DNA of 64,000 nt. Source: Brachyspira hampsonii. Lineage in GTDB: Bacteria; Spirochaetota; Brachyspiria; Brachyspirales; Brachyspiraceae. The stretch lies in assembly GCF_001746205.1 (NCBI RefSeq), contig NZ_MDCO01000012.1, forward strand, positions 310,001 to 374,000. The letters are read 5' to 3'. Under the pieces are notes generated by a model, which ran no database searches, was not told the DNA's origin, and saw only the letters and a program-made list of their open reading frames with translations. Both the position numbers and the translations under genes were made by a program. Positions 1 through 9,165 of the stretch are shown here, one piece after another. How positions within the stretch are numbered: position 1 is the first letter of the stretch; every line of letters begins with the position of its first letter.

Positions 1-3000
1 TCTTTTGAAGTCATTATATATATTTAAAGCCTCTATTACTTTGTTTTGTTCTATATATATATGACCTATAGCATACAAAGCAAATGCTCCGTCTTGAGTA
101 AGCTCATTAGTATATTTTGAATATGTACTTACAGCTTCATCATACATTTTATTATTAAGATAAATATTAGCTAAATCAAATTCTAAGTCTCTTCTTTCAT
201 CTCTAGTCAAGTCAGACATTTTTAAGGTATCATTTAATATTCTGATAGAACTTGCTGTATCCCCTAAATTAGCATAAAGTATTGATATATCTTTATTAAC
301 ACCTATCAAATGTTCTTTGCTTCTTGCTCTTTTTTTAGCTTCTAATTTTGCCCATAAAGTTTCTTCTATATCCTGTCTGTTTTGATATATATAATTAGCA
401 TAGGAAGAATAGCTTTCAAAAGTATCTTCTTTCATAGCCTGAGCTTTTAAATTATCAGCCTGTTGTCTTGTAGTTTTAAGCTGTGCATCTATTCTAGCAA
501 TAAATTGTTTTATCTGCTGATAAGTTTGATTCTGCTCTCTTGCAGCATCTCCCATATCTTTTCCTCTGTGGAAAGTTCTTTCTGCTCTAGTAAGCACATC
601 TTTAGCTTTATTTAAATACTCTGCCTCTTTATCATAAGGAGTATCTTTTGAACGTGCCAAATATTCATAAGAAGCAGCCAAATTAAAGTAAGCAGGATAA
701 ATAAGTTTTTCTAGTTTTATAAGCTCTTCAAACATTAAAGCAGCTCTTTCATAATTACCATCCATAATAGCCTGATTGCCTACAGCAAAGTATACATTAG
801 ACATATCAAAGCCTATAGTAAGCATTCTTTCTTCTTCCTGTTTTTTTAAGTCCTGAAACTCTGCTATTTTTTGATTAGCTTCATCTTTTGTAATGCCATT
901 TTTAGCAATGTCTCCATTACCCATAAAGCCTAAAAGTTTCTGATATGTTTTTATTCTTCTATTGTATAAATCTATTTTGGCAAGAGAATATGAACTTACA
1001 AATATCTCTCTAGTTAAGAAATCATAATGCGAAATCTCTTCGGCTGTTCCCTGCATAGTGTAGCTATTCCAATAATCCTCTTCTGTTTTAAACTCTGGGA
1101 AAGGAAGCTCATACATTTTTACAAAAGTTATCTCTTCGTTACCGTCATAAATATTTTTTCTTGCTACAGAAATCAAGCCTTCATCTAATAATGCATTTAA
1201 GTCAGAAGCTATTTTTTCATTTTCATAATCTCTTTTTAAATGCTCTTTGGCAATATCTTTATAGTCATTAACAGTAAGCACTTTAAAGAACTCTAATTCA
1301 TCAACCAAAGCATATTTTATAGGCTGTACTTTGAATACAAGTCCGTAAGCCTTGAAGTAGTAATCACCAAGCCTATAAAGTCCGTCTCGTCTCCAAGCCA
1401 TATAATAAGGTCTGCCAGACTCTATAAAGTCTTTATCAACAGCATCGCTTATATCCCCGAGCCATCTGCCGTCAGTTTTCATAAGGTTTCCGTATATTCT
1501 TTCAAATACATTACCCTTTTGGTCATATATTTTTAAATCTGGTCTTCTTCTTTCAACCATAGTGTAATATACAAGCCCGAATACTTGGTTGTCTCCTCCC
1601 TCTGTGGCAAATATCGCATTGTCTGGAAGAGAGTTCATCATATTGTATGAATAGTCATGATTACTAAAATCTTTTGAGTTATTATTACGGCTTAGATTCA
1701 TTACAAATATAGGTATCATTATTGCAAATATTGCTATAAGTGATATTGCATGATAAGGTTTTAATTGAGTATCAGCACTTTCTTCTTTAGCAGGTTTTAA
1801 TACATTTTTTATATTAGTATTAAAATATTCCATATACCACTGAATACCAAAGCCTATTATTACAAGCATATATAAAGTTGCTGGAAGGAAGAATACTTCT
1901 ACAAATGATAAAGTTCTAACACTTGGAGGGGGATTAGTATATGCCATAAGTGACACAGCAAAACTTAAAAGCCCGAATACTGAGAATATCCCTATAAATT
2001 TATTTTTCTTAAATATTTGAAATAGTCCAGGTATTAAGAATAATAATCCTAAAGCTGTTAATTGGGTTTTAAATATATTTATCAAAGCAGATACTTGTTC
2101 TGGGTGAAGTATGAATGCGGCAGAAACATCGTTTCCAGAAGTACCGTACTGCTTTCTATGTATCATACTAAATAAATAGCTTAAATTCTCCCAACCTGAA
2201 GGTTCATTTAATTGTCCCCAGTTTAGTGGAGGCAAAGCTCTTGCTCTTATAGGCATGTAGGCGTATATCATAACTCCTACTGCAAGCATTAAAAGCATTT
2301 TATAATATGATATTGATATTCCTGTTATAAAGTCATTATCATTATTAAATTTATCTATTTTGCATAAGAAATATCTGTACACTAAGCACCAAACAACTAC
2401 TAAAAATAAAGGCCAGAATACTAAGAACATTCCTTTATATAGAGTAGGGTAGAATGGAGCTTTCAGATTCTGTATCATATCTGGTCTTAAATAAGAACCA
2501 TTTGCAAGTGCTGTAAATATATCGCTCATTATATTCATATCAGCGAAAGGCTTAAATATTATAGAGAATATTGAATCATTAGAAGCTACTCCCGGAGGGA
2601 AATATAAATAAGCCTCATAATTCATAATAAATCTGTAGTACCCAAATCCTCCTATAAATAATAATACTAAAAATACGAATATTGATATAAAAGAAGTTTC
2701 TATATGATTAATATATCTGTCTTTATGCACCAAAAATAAAACTACAGCTACAAATAAAAGCGGAGCAAAAGCGAAAGGCAAAGTTACATGGTGATTTGCA
2801 AGTGCTACCCCATAGAGAAATCCAAAAGCCATTAAATATTTATTTCCATAATAAGGCACTTCATCATCAGCATGTTTCCATACATTTTCAAACCAATAAA
2901 CAAGTATCAAAAGCATAGAAGCTATTTGAAGTATATTCAAACTGTAAACTTCAGCCATAGTAGCCTGTGCCCACATATTATCAGATATAGCGAATGCAAT

Positions 3001-3624
3001 ACTTGCAAAAAGTGCTGGTATTTGTACTATTGGAGAAAATCCTCTTTCAACTCTGTTTTGTCCAAGCACTTTTACCATAATAAGATAGAAGAAAATCATA
3101 GCAAATGCTGCACAAGTACCTGAAAATAAATTGGTTCTCCAAGCTATATTTCCTACTGGTATATAAGTAAATAATTTGGACATTAAAGTATAGAAAGGAT
3201 ATCCAGGAGCATGCCCTACACCCAAGAAGTAAGCAGCCGTTGTAAGCTCTCCGTTATCTCCTGCTGAAAGTGAAGGAGTGAGTGTAAACAGATACAAAAA
3301 TAATGTGAAAAGAAAAGCTATAGCAGCAAATATTGCATCTATTTTTGAAAGATGATATGGTTTTATTTCATACCTTTTAAAAATAGGCTCCTCATTATCT
3401 TTTTTTGAGAATAGTTTTGAAAGTATATTTCCGCTGTTTTCTTTATTAGCTTTTTCTTTTTTGCTATTATTTTTTGTACTAGTTTTTTGACTGTTTTGCA
3501 GATTATTAATATATTCTTCTATTAACTCTCTGTCTTTTTCTAGCTTTTTTGTAAGCTCATCAATGCTTTTATTTTTATAATTAGCTTTGATATATTCTTT
3601 TTCCAGATGTGAAAGTTTTGCCAT
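1..3624 (-). CDS. DUF2723 (GT117-like) multi-spanning membrane protein with TPR tail, partial
   Basis: The frame is open from an ATG at 3624 to the left edge, so the 3' end lies outside the window; 1208 codons are visible. About 75 hydrophilic Lys/Glu-rich residues come first. Then follows a long series of membrane helices with the DUF2723 hallmark near the first ones (TPSLSAGDNGELTTAAYFLG, then GHAPGYPFYTL). A soluble C-terminal part with TPR-like helices (YPAYFNLAASYEYLARS; LGDTASSIRILNDTL) starts around residue 900. DUF2723 proteins are related to membrane glycosyltransferases of the PMT/GT-C type, so a role in envelope glycosylation is an inference. The catalytic acidic loop (AGDNGE) is present. 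Its neighbour at 3939 is divergent. Confidence 0.85.
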   Translation of the reverse strand, partial: MAKLSHLEKEYIKANYKNKSIDELTKKLEKDRELIEEYINNLQNSQKTSTKNNSKKEKANKENSGNILSKLFSKKDNEEPIFKRYEIKPYHLSKIDAIFAAIAFLFTLFLYLFTLTPSLSAGDNGELTTAAYFLGVGHAPGYPFYTLMSKLFTYIPVGNIAWRTNLFSGTCAAFAMIFFYLIMVKVLGQNRVERGFSPIVQIPALFASIAFAISDNMWAQATMAEVYSLNILQIASMLLILVYWFENVWKHADDEVPYYGNKYLMAFGFLYGVALANHHVTLPFAFAPLLFVAVVLFLVHKDRYINHIETSFISIFVFLVLLFIGGFGYYRFIMNYEAYLYFPPGVASNDSIFSIIFKPFADMNIMSDIFTALANGSYLRPDMIQNLKAPFYPTLYKGMFLVFWPLFLVVVWCLVYRYFLCKIDKFNNDNDFITGISISYYKMLLMLAVGVMIYAYMPIRARALPPLNWGQLNEPSGWENLSYLFSMIHRKQYGTSGNDVSAAFILHPEQVSALINIFKTQLTALGLLFLIPGLFQIFKKNKFIGIFSVFGLLSFAVSLMAYTNPPPSVRTLSFVEVFFLPATLYMLVIIGFGIQWYMEYFNTNIKNVLKPAKEESADTQLKPYHAISLIAIFAIMIPIFVMNLSRNNNSKDFSNHDYSYNMMNSLPDNAIFATEGGDNQVFGLVYYTMVERRRPDLKIYDQKGNVFERIYGNLMKTDGRWLGDISDAVDKDFIESGRPYYMAWRRDGLYRLGDYYFKAYGLVFKVQPIKYALVDELEFFKVLTVNDYKDIAKEHLKRDYENEKIASDLNALLDEGLISVARKNIYDGNEEITFVKMYELPFPEFKTEEDYWNSYTMQGTAEEISHYDFLTREIFVSSYSLAKIDLYNRRIKTYQKLLGFMGNGDIAKNGITKDEANQKIAEFQDLKKQEEERMLTIGFDMSNVYFAVGNQAIMDGNYERAALMFEELIKLEKLIYPAYFNLAASYEYLARSKDTPYDKEAEYLNKAKDVLTRAERTFHRGKDMGDAAREQNQTYQQIKQFIARIDAQLKTTRQQADNLKAQAMKEDTFESYSSYANYIYQNRQDIEETLWAKLEAKKRARSKEHLIGVNKDISILYANLGDTASSIRILNDTLKMSDLTRDERRDLEFDLANIYLNNKMYDEAVSTYSKYTNELTQDGAFALYAIGHIYIEQNKVIEALNIYNDFKR

Positions 3625-3938
3625 TAATTATTTACCTCTTATTTCATTATATATTCAATAGTTTTCGATTGTTATTGTATTTTGGATATATGCGGCAATG
3701 AAGTTATTTTGTACTTTTTCCCGCCGCAAAAAGTACCAAAAAGTGCAAATACCTATTATCTATTAGTTTATATAACTTTACATAATAATATAATTTTTTA
3801 AATAATTCAACTATAGAAATTACTATTATATAATAAAATCGCTTATTATTCAAGAATTTAAAACCTATTTTATATTGAAATAAAATAAGTTTTAAATTAT
3901 AGTATAATTATATTTAGAAGTCATATTTAGGAAATAAA
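3625..3938. other. Divergent intergenic region with a GC-rich dispersed repeat
   Basis: No gene is seen in these 314 bases. They separate the divergent genes at 3624 and 3939. A GC-rich patch at about 3709-3750 (core CCCGCCGCAAAAAGT followed by AAAAAGTGCAA) recurs at about 8925-8965. A TATAAT-like hexamer at about 3901-3906 and an AGGAAA just before 3939 could serve the rightward gene. Confidence 0.5.
3709..3750. repeat. Short dispersed repeat, copy A
   Basis: The core CCCGCCGCAAAAAGT-(2-4 nt)-AAAAAGTGCAA is shared with 8925-8965, where it reads almost the same in the same orientation. It stands out as GC-rich in an AT-rich spacer. No coding sense was found. Confidence 0.55.
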
Positions 3939-4415
3939 ATGAAATTCTTAAAAAAAATAGATATTATATTAATATTCATTATAATTTCTTACATATTTTA
4001 TAATGATTTGATAAAAAATAATAATAAAAACTTAGAAAACAATATTCATAAATTAAACTATATAGAAAATAACTACATTATAGAAAATAATTATAATACA
4101 GACTCTGAAATTGAATATCAAAATATAAGAAGAAGAAGATACAGACATGATCTTGACCTTGAAGGGGACAGAGTATTTATTATGTTCACAGGCTCTCTTA
4201 TTATAGGTTTTTTACTTAGTCTTATATTATTATCAAAAAATAAATTCTATAAAAAAGAATTAATTCCTGCCAAAATAATACTCATTTTATCTGTTATAAT
4301 TACAGGGATAATTATATTTATAAATTATGAGAATATAAAAAACATATTGGAGTATTTATCTTTACCTATAGGCTTTATAGTAGGCTTTGTATTGGCAAGA
4401 TTAATAATTAAATAA
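3939..4415 (+). CDS. Small membrane protein, paralogue 1 of the local RRR family
   Basis: Unrecognised 158-residue protein. It has one N-terminal membrane helix (about residues 8-24), a polar Asn/Glu-rich segment carrying an Arg cluster (IRRRRYRHD at about 65-73), and then three hydrophobic helices (about 80-98, 108-127, 136-156). The same order of parts and the Arg cluster recur in the next gene (4841), and more weakly in the genes at 10098 and 10941. The start follows AGGAAATAAA. Neighbouring patatin and TPR genes may be functionally linked, but nothing in the sequence proves it. Confidence 0.7.
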   Translation: MKFLKKIDIILIFIIISYIFYNDLIKNNNKNLENNIHKLNYIENNYIIENNYNTDSEIEYQNIRRRRYRHDLDLEGDRVFIMFTGSLIIGFLLSLILLSKNKFYKKELIPAKIILILSVIITGIIIFINYENIKNILEYLSLPIGFIVGFVLARLIIK

Positions 4416-4446
4416 AAATAATATATTTACTTAAACTTTATTTTCA

Positions 4447-4765
4447 TTCCCGCCCTTTAAGATTTTTAGGCCTATTTTTATTAATAAACTTCATCTACAT
4501 TTAAAAGTATAATTTATGTTTTTTAGCCCCCGCCCAAGTTTTTATTAAGCCTGCAATCTATTCAACGCACGTTAAATGCATTACTAAAAAACAGCTAAAT
4601 TATAAATTACAAAATGTATTTATTTTTTTAGTTTCTCTCTGCGTGCGTAAATGGGACTTAAAATTTAAATAACACTTTGGGTGGGTGCTAATGGATGTTA
4701 ATTAAACATTGAAAAAAGAAAAAATCAGAAATTTAGAATAAAGTAAAAAAAGATAGAGGGTGGGG
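4447..4765. repeat. Fixed-geometry palindromic element, full (two-arm) copy
   Basis: This is the only complete palindrome of the family in the window. Blocks in order: CCCGCCC at 4449, CCCCCGCCC at 4527, CGCACG at 4566, CGTGCG at 4642, GGGTGGG at 4679, GGGTGGGG at 4758. Spacings are 78, about 36, 76, 37 and 79 bp, so the two arms mirror each other about the CGCACG/CGTGCG core. The AT-rich sequence between blocks is not obviously conserved. It fills the 425-base gap between two paralogous membrane protein genes. Confidence 0.7.
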
Positions 4766-4840
4766 ATTATAGTAAAATTCATTGAAATAAAAACTATTTA
4801 AATTTATAATAAATGAAGGATTATTATAAAGGTAGGTATT

Positions 4841-5413
4841 ATGAAAATTAGTGTATTAGCAGTTATATTAATTATTATTTCTTTTATATTTTATAATGAA
4901 ATGACAAAACATCATTCTAATATATCTAGTATAATAGAAGAAAGTAACAATGAAGAAAATAACATCTATAATGGAAACTATATAGTAAGTGATAATGATA
5001 TTATTTTAGAAAATAGTTATTATTTTGATAACAGTATAGAAACTAAAGAAATTAGACGCCGTTGGAATAGAGATAGATATCATTATGATGCAGATTTTGG
5101 AGAGGATTCAGAAGATTTATTTTCGAGATTAGTAATAATATTTTTTATAGGATGTGCTATCATAGGCATTTTGGCAGAGATGCTTTTTTTTAAGAATTAC
5201 TCTTATAAATTTTATCTTATTGCATTTGCTGTAATTCTTATAGTGAGTTTGGCTGTTATTTATAAAATACATGGAAACATGGCTATTTTTAATATGAACG
5301 GAAGTATTGAAAGCATGATAGAGTTATTAGCTTTCTTTTCTGGCGGTATACTATCATTTATAGCATTAAGAATTAGTAAATACCTTAGGGATAATGATAA
5401 AAAGAACGAATAA
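4841..5413 (+). CDS. Small membrane protein, paralogue 2 of the local RRR family
   Basis: Unrecognised 190-residue protein built like its upstream neighbour: an N-terminal helix (about residues 4-20), a polar segment with many Asn, Ser and Glu, the motif EIRRRWNRDRYHYD (about 67-80), then three hydrophobic helices. The shared Arg/Tyr/His cluster just before the first of the three helices makes paralogy likely. The start has AGGTAGGTATT immediately before it. It lies about 150 bases upstream of the patatin gene on the same strand. Confidence 0.7.
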   Translation: MKISVLAVILIIISFIFYNEMTKHHSNISSIIEESNNEENNIYNGNYIVSDNDIILENSYYFDNSIETKEIRRRWNRDRYHYDADFGEDSEDLFSRLVIIFFIGCAIIGILAEMLFFKNYSYKFYLIAFAVILIVSLAVIYKIHGNMAIFNMNGSIESMIELLAFFSGGILSFIALRISKYLRDNDKKNE

Positions 5414-5565
5414 TTTTGTTTTTAATTATTGATTTAGATACTTAAAAAAATTTATTTAATCAGTAAAATTTTTCAGCTGTATTACAAATAGCGTCTGAAT
5501 TTGTCATGGATATAGTTTATAATTTGTATTATACTAAAATTATATAAAACTATAAGGACAAAAAT

Positions 5566-6594
5566 ATGAACAGATTAGGACTTGTTCTTGCAGGAGGCGG
5601 AGGAAAAGGCTCTTATCAAATAGGAGTATGGAAAGCATTTAGAGAATTTGGTTTTGACAAATATATTTATGCTATTTCTGGTACTTCTGTAGGGGCTTTG
5701 AATGCATGCTTAATATATCAAAATGATTATGAGAAAGCTGAGAAAATTTGGCTTAATGAAGTGCAGGATAAAATACTTTCTTTTGATGCAGAGAGTATAG
5801 TAAAAAGCATTTCAAGGATTTTAATACCATTAGGCATACCTATGACTAGAATTATAGCTTTAGCTGGAGTAATTGCCTCAAGCGGTATATTTTCTAGGGA
5901 CGGACTTTTAAGCATTATTGATAAATATTTAGATTTTGATTATTTACTTAATACAGATGATCCGCTTTATGCTGCATGCTTAGCTGTAGAAAATTTTAAT
6001 GTGCATTATTTTTCTATAAATAAAAGCGAAAGAGATAGAATAAGAAAAATACTTCTTGCCACAAGTGCCATTCCTTTTGTATTTGATAAAGAAGTGATTG
6101 ACGGTACAACATATATAGACGGAGGCATTCCTATTGTAGGAGATAATATACCTATAAGACCGCTTTATAATTTAGGATGCAATATGGTTGTAGTTGTGCA
6201 TTTAAGCAAGGAGTCTATTATAAAAAGAGAGGAGTTTCCTAATTTAAAAATAATAGAAATAGTGCCTCAGGAGGATTTGGGCGGACTTATAAAAGGTACT
6301 TTGAATTTTTCTTCATCAGCTATGAGTTCGCATATTGAACAAGGCTATAATGATGCTAAAAGAATATTAAAGCCTGTATTTGATATGGCAGCTACACAAT
6401 TTGAACTTTTACGGTCTATTAAAAAAATGTATATTGATGAACAGGAATATAAACATAAGATGAAATTAATCAAAGAAGAAAGGCATAATATAAAAAATGA
6501 TATACAAAAAATAGCTATTGAAAATAATATTAAAATTAACTATACTGATGATATAAAAAAATTAAATAACAATAATAATAAAAACATAAAATAA
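5566..6594 (+). CDS. Patatin-like phospholipase
   Basis: Patatin-family serine lipid acyl hydrolase, 342 residues. The oxyanion glycine-rich loop is AGGGGKGSYQIG (residues 9-20), the nucleophile elbow is GTSVG with Ser41, and the catalytic-dyad Asp is in the DGG motif at Asp185. All active-site elements are intact. No signal peptide is seen, so it is probably cytoplasmic or acts on the inner leaflet. Residues after about 240 form a charged helical tail with little patatin similarity. It starts a tight cluster (12 bases to the next gene) with a helical protein and a TPR protein. An AAGGAC motif precedes the ATG. Confidence 0.85.
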   Translation: MNRLGLVLAGGGGKGSYQIGVWKAFREFGFDKYIYAISGTSVGALNACLIYQNDYEKAEKIWLNEVQDKILSFDAESIVKSISRILIPLGIPMTRIIALAGVIASSGIFSRDGLLSIIDKYLDFDYLLNTDDPLYAACLAVENFNVHYFSINKSERDRIRKILLATSAIPFVFDKEVIDGTTYIDGGIPIVGDNIPIRPLYNLGCNMVVVVHLSKESIIKREEFPNLKIIEIVPQEDLGGLIKGTLNFSSSAMSSHIEQGYNDAKRILKPVFDMAATQFELLRSIKKMYIDEQEYKHKMKLIKEERHNIKNDIQKIAIENNIKINYTDDIKKLNNNNNKNIK

Positions 6595-6606
6595 AGGCGG
6601 TTTTTT

Positions 6607-7179
6607 ATGGAATTTAATTTAATACTTCCTTATGAAAATGAAATAGAAGCTTCAGATAAAACTGAGATAGACAGATATATTGAAAGCACTATAGAACTTC
6701 ATAAAAATAATGCAAATAAATTAACAGAGCTTACATTAGAGGCTGCATCTTGTTTGGCGGCTGGAGAGGCAAGAGCAAAGCAGCTGTCAAGTCAGGGATT
6801 TTTCAAAAATTTATGGGGTGCTATAACAGGAAAAAACAGAAAAATAAGAGGCGAAATAGATTATAATTTTGCAGTAGCTCAAAAGGCTTCTCAAAGAATG
6901 ATACAGGTGCTTGCAGAACAAAATAAACTTACTTTTGAGGCTGTTGTTGCTGTTAATAATAAATTAAATACAATGTCTGTAGATATTAATAATCAAATCA
7001 ATGAAATTTATTCGGTGATGAAGCAGATGTTTCAGGGGCTTTTGGGACAGATTGTACAGAATTCTTTGAAGATAGAAAAACTTGAGCAGAATGTGAAACT
7101 ATTAAATTGGAATGCCACTATAGAATATTTAACCTATGATAACAGAACATATTCAAGCCTTGATACATTTAAAAAATAA
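6607..7179 (+). CDS. Conserved helical protein in the patatin operon
   Basis: 190 residues, almost all helical, with no membrane segment or signal peptide. A central block (GFFKNLWGAITGKNRKI, about residues 64-80) followed by a long Gln/Ala/Asn-rich amphipathic stretch looks conserved-family-like, but I cannot name the family. The C-terminal third (INNQINEIYSVMKQM and LKIEKLEQNVKLL) has coiled-coil heptads. It sits 12 bases after the patatin gene and 5 bases before the TPR gene, preceded by GGCGG. It may bridge the lipase and the TPR protein; that is inference. Confidence 0.7.
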   Translation: MEFNLILPYENEIEASDKTEIDRYIESTIELHKNNANKLTELTLEAASCLAAGEARAKQLSSQGFFKNLWGAITGKNRKIRGEIDYNFAVAQKASQRMIQVLAEQNKLTFEAVVAVNNKLNTMSVDINNQINEIYSVMKQMFQGLLGQIVQNSLKIEKLEQNVKLLNWNATIEYLTYDNRTYSSLDTFKK

Positions 7180-7184
7180 TATGC

Positions 7185-8777
7185 TTGTCTAATGACTTTT
7201 ATCGTATGGCAGGAGAAAACCGCACTACACAGGATATGCTTTTATTAAAAACTACTATGGCAAACTGCGGTATTGATATAAACTCAAAAATAAAAGCTAT
7301 AGATTTTTACCGTTTATTAAGCAGCAGAGAAGACTTGATTAAAAGACTTTTTGAAGACACAAAAATTGAAAATCTTGAAAAAGCATTATCATATACTATA
7401 CCTATATCGTCTGGATTTAGAAAATTGAATCTGCTTGCAGGAGAGGAAAATTATATAGTAAAATCAATAACAAGTTTAAGCGAGGCTTCTGAGGAAGATA
7501 TAAAAGTAACACTCACTAAAGAGTATGTAAAGCAGCATTCCGATTTTGATATAGAAAAAGAGATAAATATATATGAATTTGCCGTTATGCTTGTAGATGA
7601 TTTAGGAGTTATTGATTCATTTGTAGATGAAAGCGAAGTTATTGAGGAAGAAAAAACAGTTCCTCTTTTAGCAGAGTCAAATACAATAGAAACTTTATTT
7701 GAAGAGGGCAAATATTATAAAGTTATAGAAGAATGCAATAAAATAATAGAGTTTAATGAAAACAATGAAGAAGCAAATAAAGAAGATTTGATTAAAGCCT
7801 ATAAATACAGAGCTAAATGCTATACTCGTTTGGATAGTGCTAATATATTAGATGACATTAAAAAGATACAGAGCATAAATAAAAATGATATTGAAAGCTA
7901 TTTGATAGAAAGCGATATTTTAATAAAAGATAATGAGCTTGATAAAGCATTAGAAATTATTGAAAACGGTTTAAAGGAAAATAATAACAATTTTGAACTT
8001 TATAAAAAGAAATTGGAAATTTTATATGAGCAAGGTCTAAATCAAAAATATGCTGGAGATGCAAAACTTTCTTTTAATGGAATATTAAATGATATAAATG
8101 AGTATACAAAAATAAATGGAGAAAAATATGAATTACTTAGAACTAAAGTAGAATATACTGATAAGTTTATTGTAAAAAATATACTTGGAACTGAGAAAAC
8201 TAATGTAATATCAATTTTTCATCCATCATCTGAAAATGAAATAACTATATTTCATAAATATTTTTTTGCTAGGACAATAGATAGAAAAGAATGTAATGAT
8301 TATAATATATTTGTTTTTATAGAAATGGTAAACAAATGTATTTTATTAAATGATAAAGATGCCGAACTTCATTATTTATTGGCAAAATATGCTACATCTA
8401 TTAGGTATAGTCCATATTATAAAAATAAATTGCAAAGTAGTGTAGCATCATATTTAGAAATAAGACCTATTCATAGTTATGCTACTAAACATCATCTTCA
8501 AGGTTCTCCTTTATACGACATACATATAGAATATAATCAGAAATTCTATGGAGGTAGTAGTGAACGGGATTCAAATATTAGTATATCAACTATATTAAAA
8601 CACTTAGATGATGCATTAGCAATAAAACCTTATTATGAGGAAGCTTTGCTTTTGAAAGGTCTTATTTACAAGATAGAGGAAGATAATCAATCTTTACTTA
8701 CTTTAAGAGATGAGTATATTAAACAGGGGTTCGATCCCAATAAAATATTTAACAATCTATTTATAATGAGTAACTAA
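7185..8777 (+). CDS. TPR-repeat protein, third gene of the patatin operon
   Basis: 530 residues, soluble. The N-terminal 140 residues are of unknown type. Residues about 165-290 contain TPR-like helix pairs (YYKVIEECNKIIEFNEN; ELDKALEIIENGLKENNNN), and a last one lies near 460-480 (LDDALAIKPYYEEALLLKGL). The start is uncertain: the frame opens with TTG at 7185, five bases after the preceding stop, and the first ATG is at 7206; neither has a clear ribosome binding site, which suggests coupling to the upstream gene. A hairpin terminator follows. Probably an assembly or scaffold partner of the upstream proteins. Confidence 0.75.
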   Translation: MSNDFYRMAGENRTTQDMLLLKTTMANCGIDINSKIKAIDFYRLLSSREDLIKRLFEDTKIENLEKALSYTIPISSGFRKLNLLAGEENYIVKSITSLSEASEEDIKVTLTKEYVKQHSDFDIEKEINIYEFAVMLVDDLGVIDSFVDESEVIEEEKTVPLLAESNTIETLFEEGKYYKVIEECNKIIEFNENNEEANKEDLIKAYKYRAKCYTRLDSANILDDIKKIQSINKNDIESYLIESDILIKDNELDKALEIIENGLKENNNNFELYKKKLEILYEQGLNQKYAGDAKLSFNGILNDINEYTKINGEKYELLRTKVEYTDKFIVKNILGTEKTNVISIFHPSSENEITIFHKYFFARTIDRKECNDYNIFVFIEMVNKCILLNDKDAELHYLLAKYATSIRYSPYYKNKLQSSVASYLEIRPIHSYATKHHLQGSPLYDIHIEYNQKFYGGSSERDSNISISTILKHLDDALAIKPYYEEALLLKGLIYKIEEDNQSLLTLRDEYIKQGFDPNKIFNNLFIMSN

Positions 8778-8789
8778 ATTCCATTTTTT

Positions 8790-8831
8790 AATATAAGGGC
8801 GAAATATATTTTTTGTCCTTATATTTTTTTA
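8790..8831 (+). terminator. Rho-independent terminator of the patatin operon
   Basis: The stem AATATAAGGGC (8790-8800) pairs with GTCCTTATATT (8815-8825) with one G-T wobble, followed by a T run. It starts 12 bases after the stop at 8777. Confidence 0.7.
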
Positions 8832-8924
8832 TTTGTGCTGTTTCAATACTAATCCATAATTAATTGAAATTGGTTTATTTATACTAAAAATTTTTAAGTT
8901 TGTCAATTTTTTTATTCAACTTTT

Positions 8925-8965
8925 GGCGAAGCCCGCCGCAAAAAGTTGCAAAAAGTGCAATTGCA
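8925..8965. repeat. Short dispersed repeat, copy B
   Basis: Contains CCCGCCGCAAAAAGT and AAAAAGTGCAA as at 3709-3750, preceded here by CAACTTTTGGCGAAG, which forms an inverted repeat with the CAAAAAGTTG downstream. Confidence 0.55.
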
Positions 8966-9039
8966 AAATTAGTACTAAACCATACTAAAATAGTATTGCA
9001 TGTGAGATAGATTATTAGTTTAAGCTAAAATATAGCCCT

Positions 9040-9165
9040 TCGCGAATCGTATCCGAGCCTGTCGAGGATATAGCTTCTTTGTGCCAATGCCACAGGCACT
9101 TCCTTCGGTCGCAAAAGAAACGGGGTTGACGAAGGCACGCAGAGCGGGGGCAAAGCCCCAAATAT
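9040..9165. repeat. GC-rich dispersed repeat, copy 1
   Basis: Shares a series of short blocks with 36225-36330, among them AAAAGAA, CGGGG or TGGGG, TACGAAG or GACGAAGG, and ACGCAGAGCGG. It is much richer in G and C than its surroundings. Neither copy has a convincing gene; it may be a decayed mobile or repetitive sequence. Confidence 0.5.

Noticed and set aside
4447-4765. G-quadruplex forming element
   Set aside because: Each GGGNGGG block has only two G runs, and the next block is about 78 bases away, too far for a normal intramolecular quadruplex.
8725-8745. GGTTCGATCCC, which looks like a tRNA T-arm
   Set aside because: It lies inside the TPR gene in frame, and no acceptor, D or anticodon stems can be built around it.
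5566-8777. CBASS defence operon with a patatin effector
   Set aside because: No CD-NTase, E1/E2, JAB or HORMA/TRIP13-like gene is present next to the patatin.
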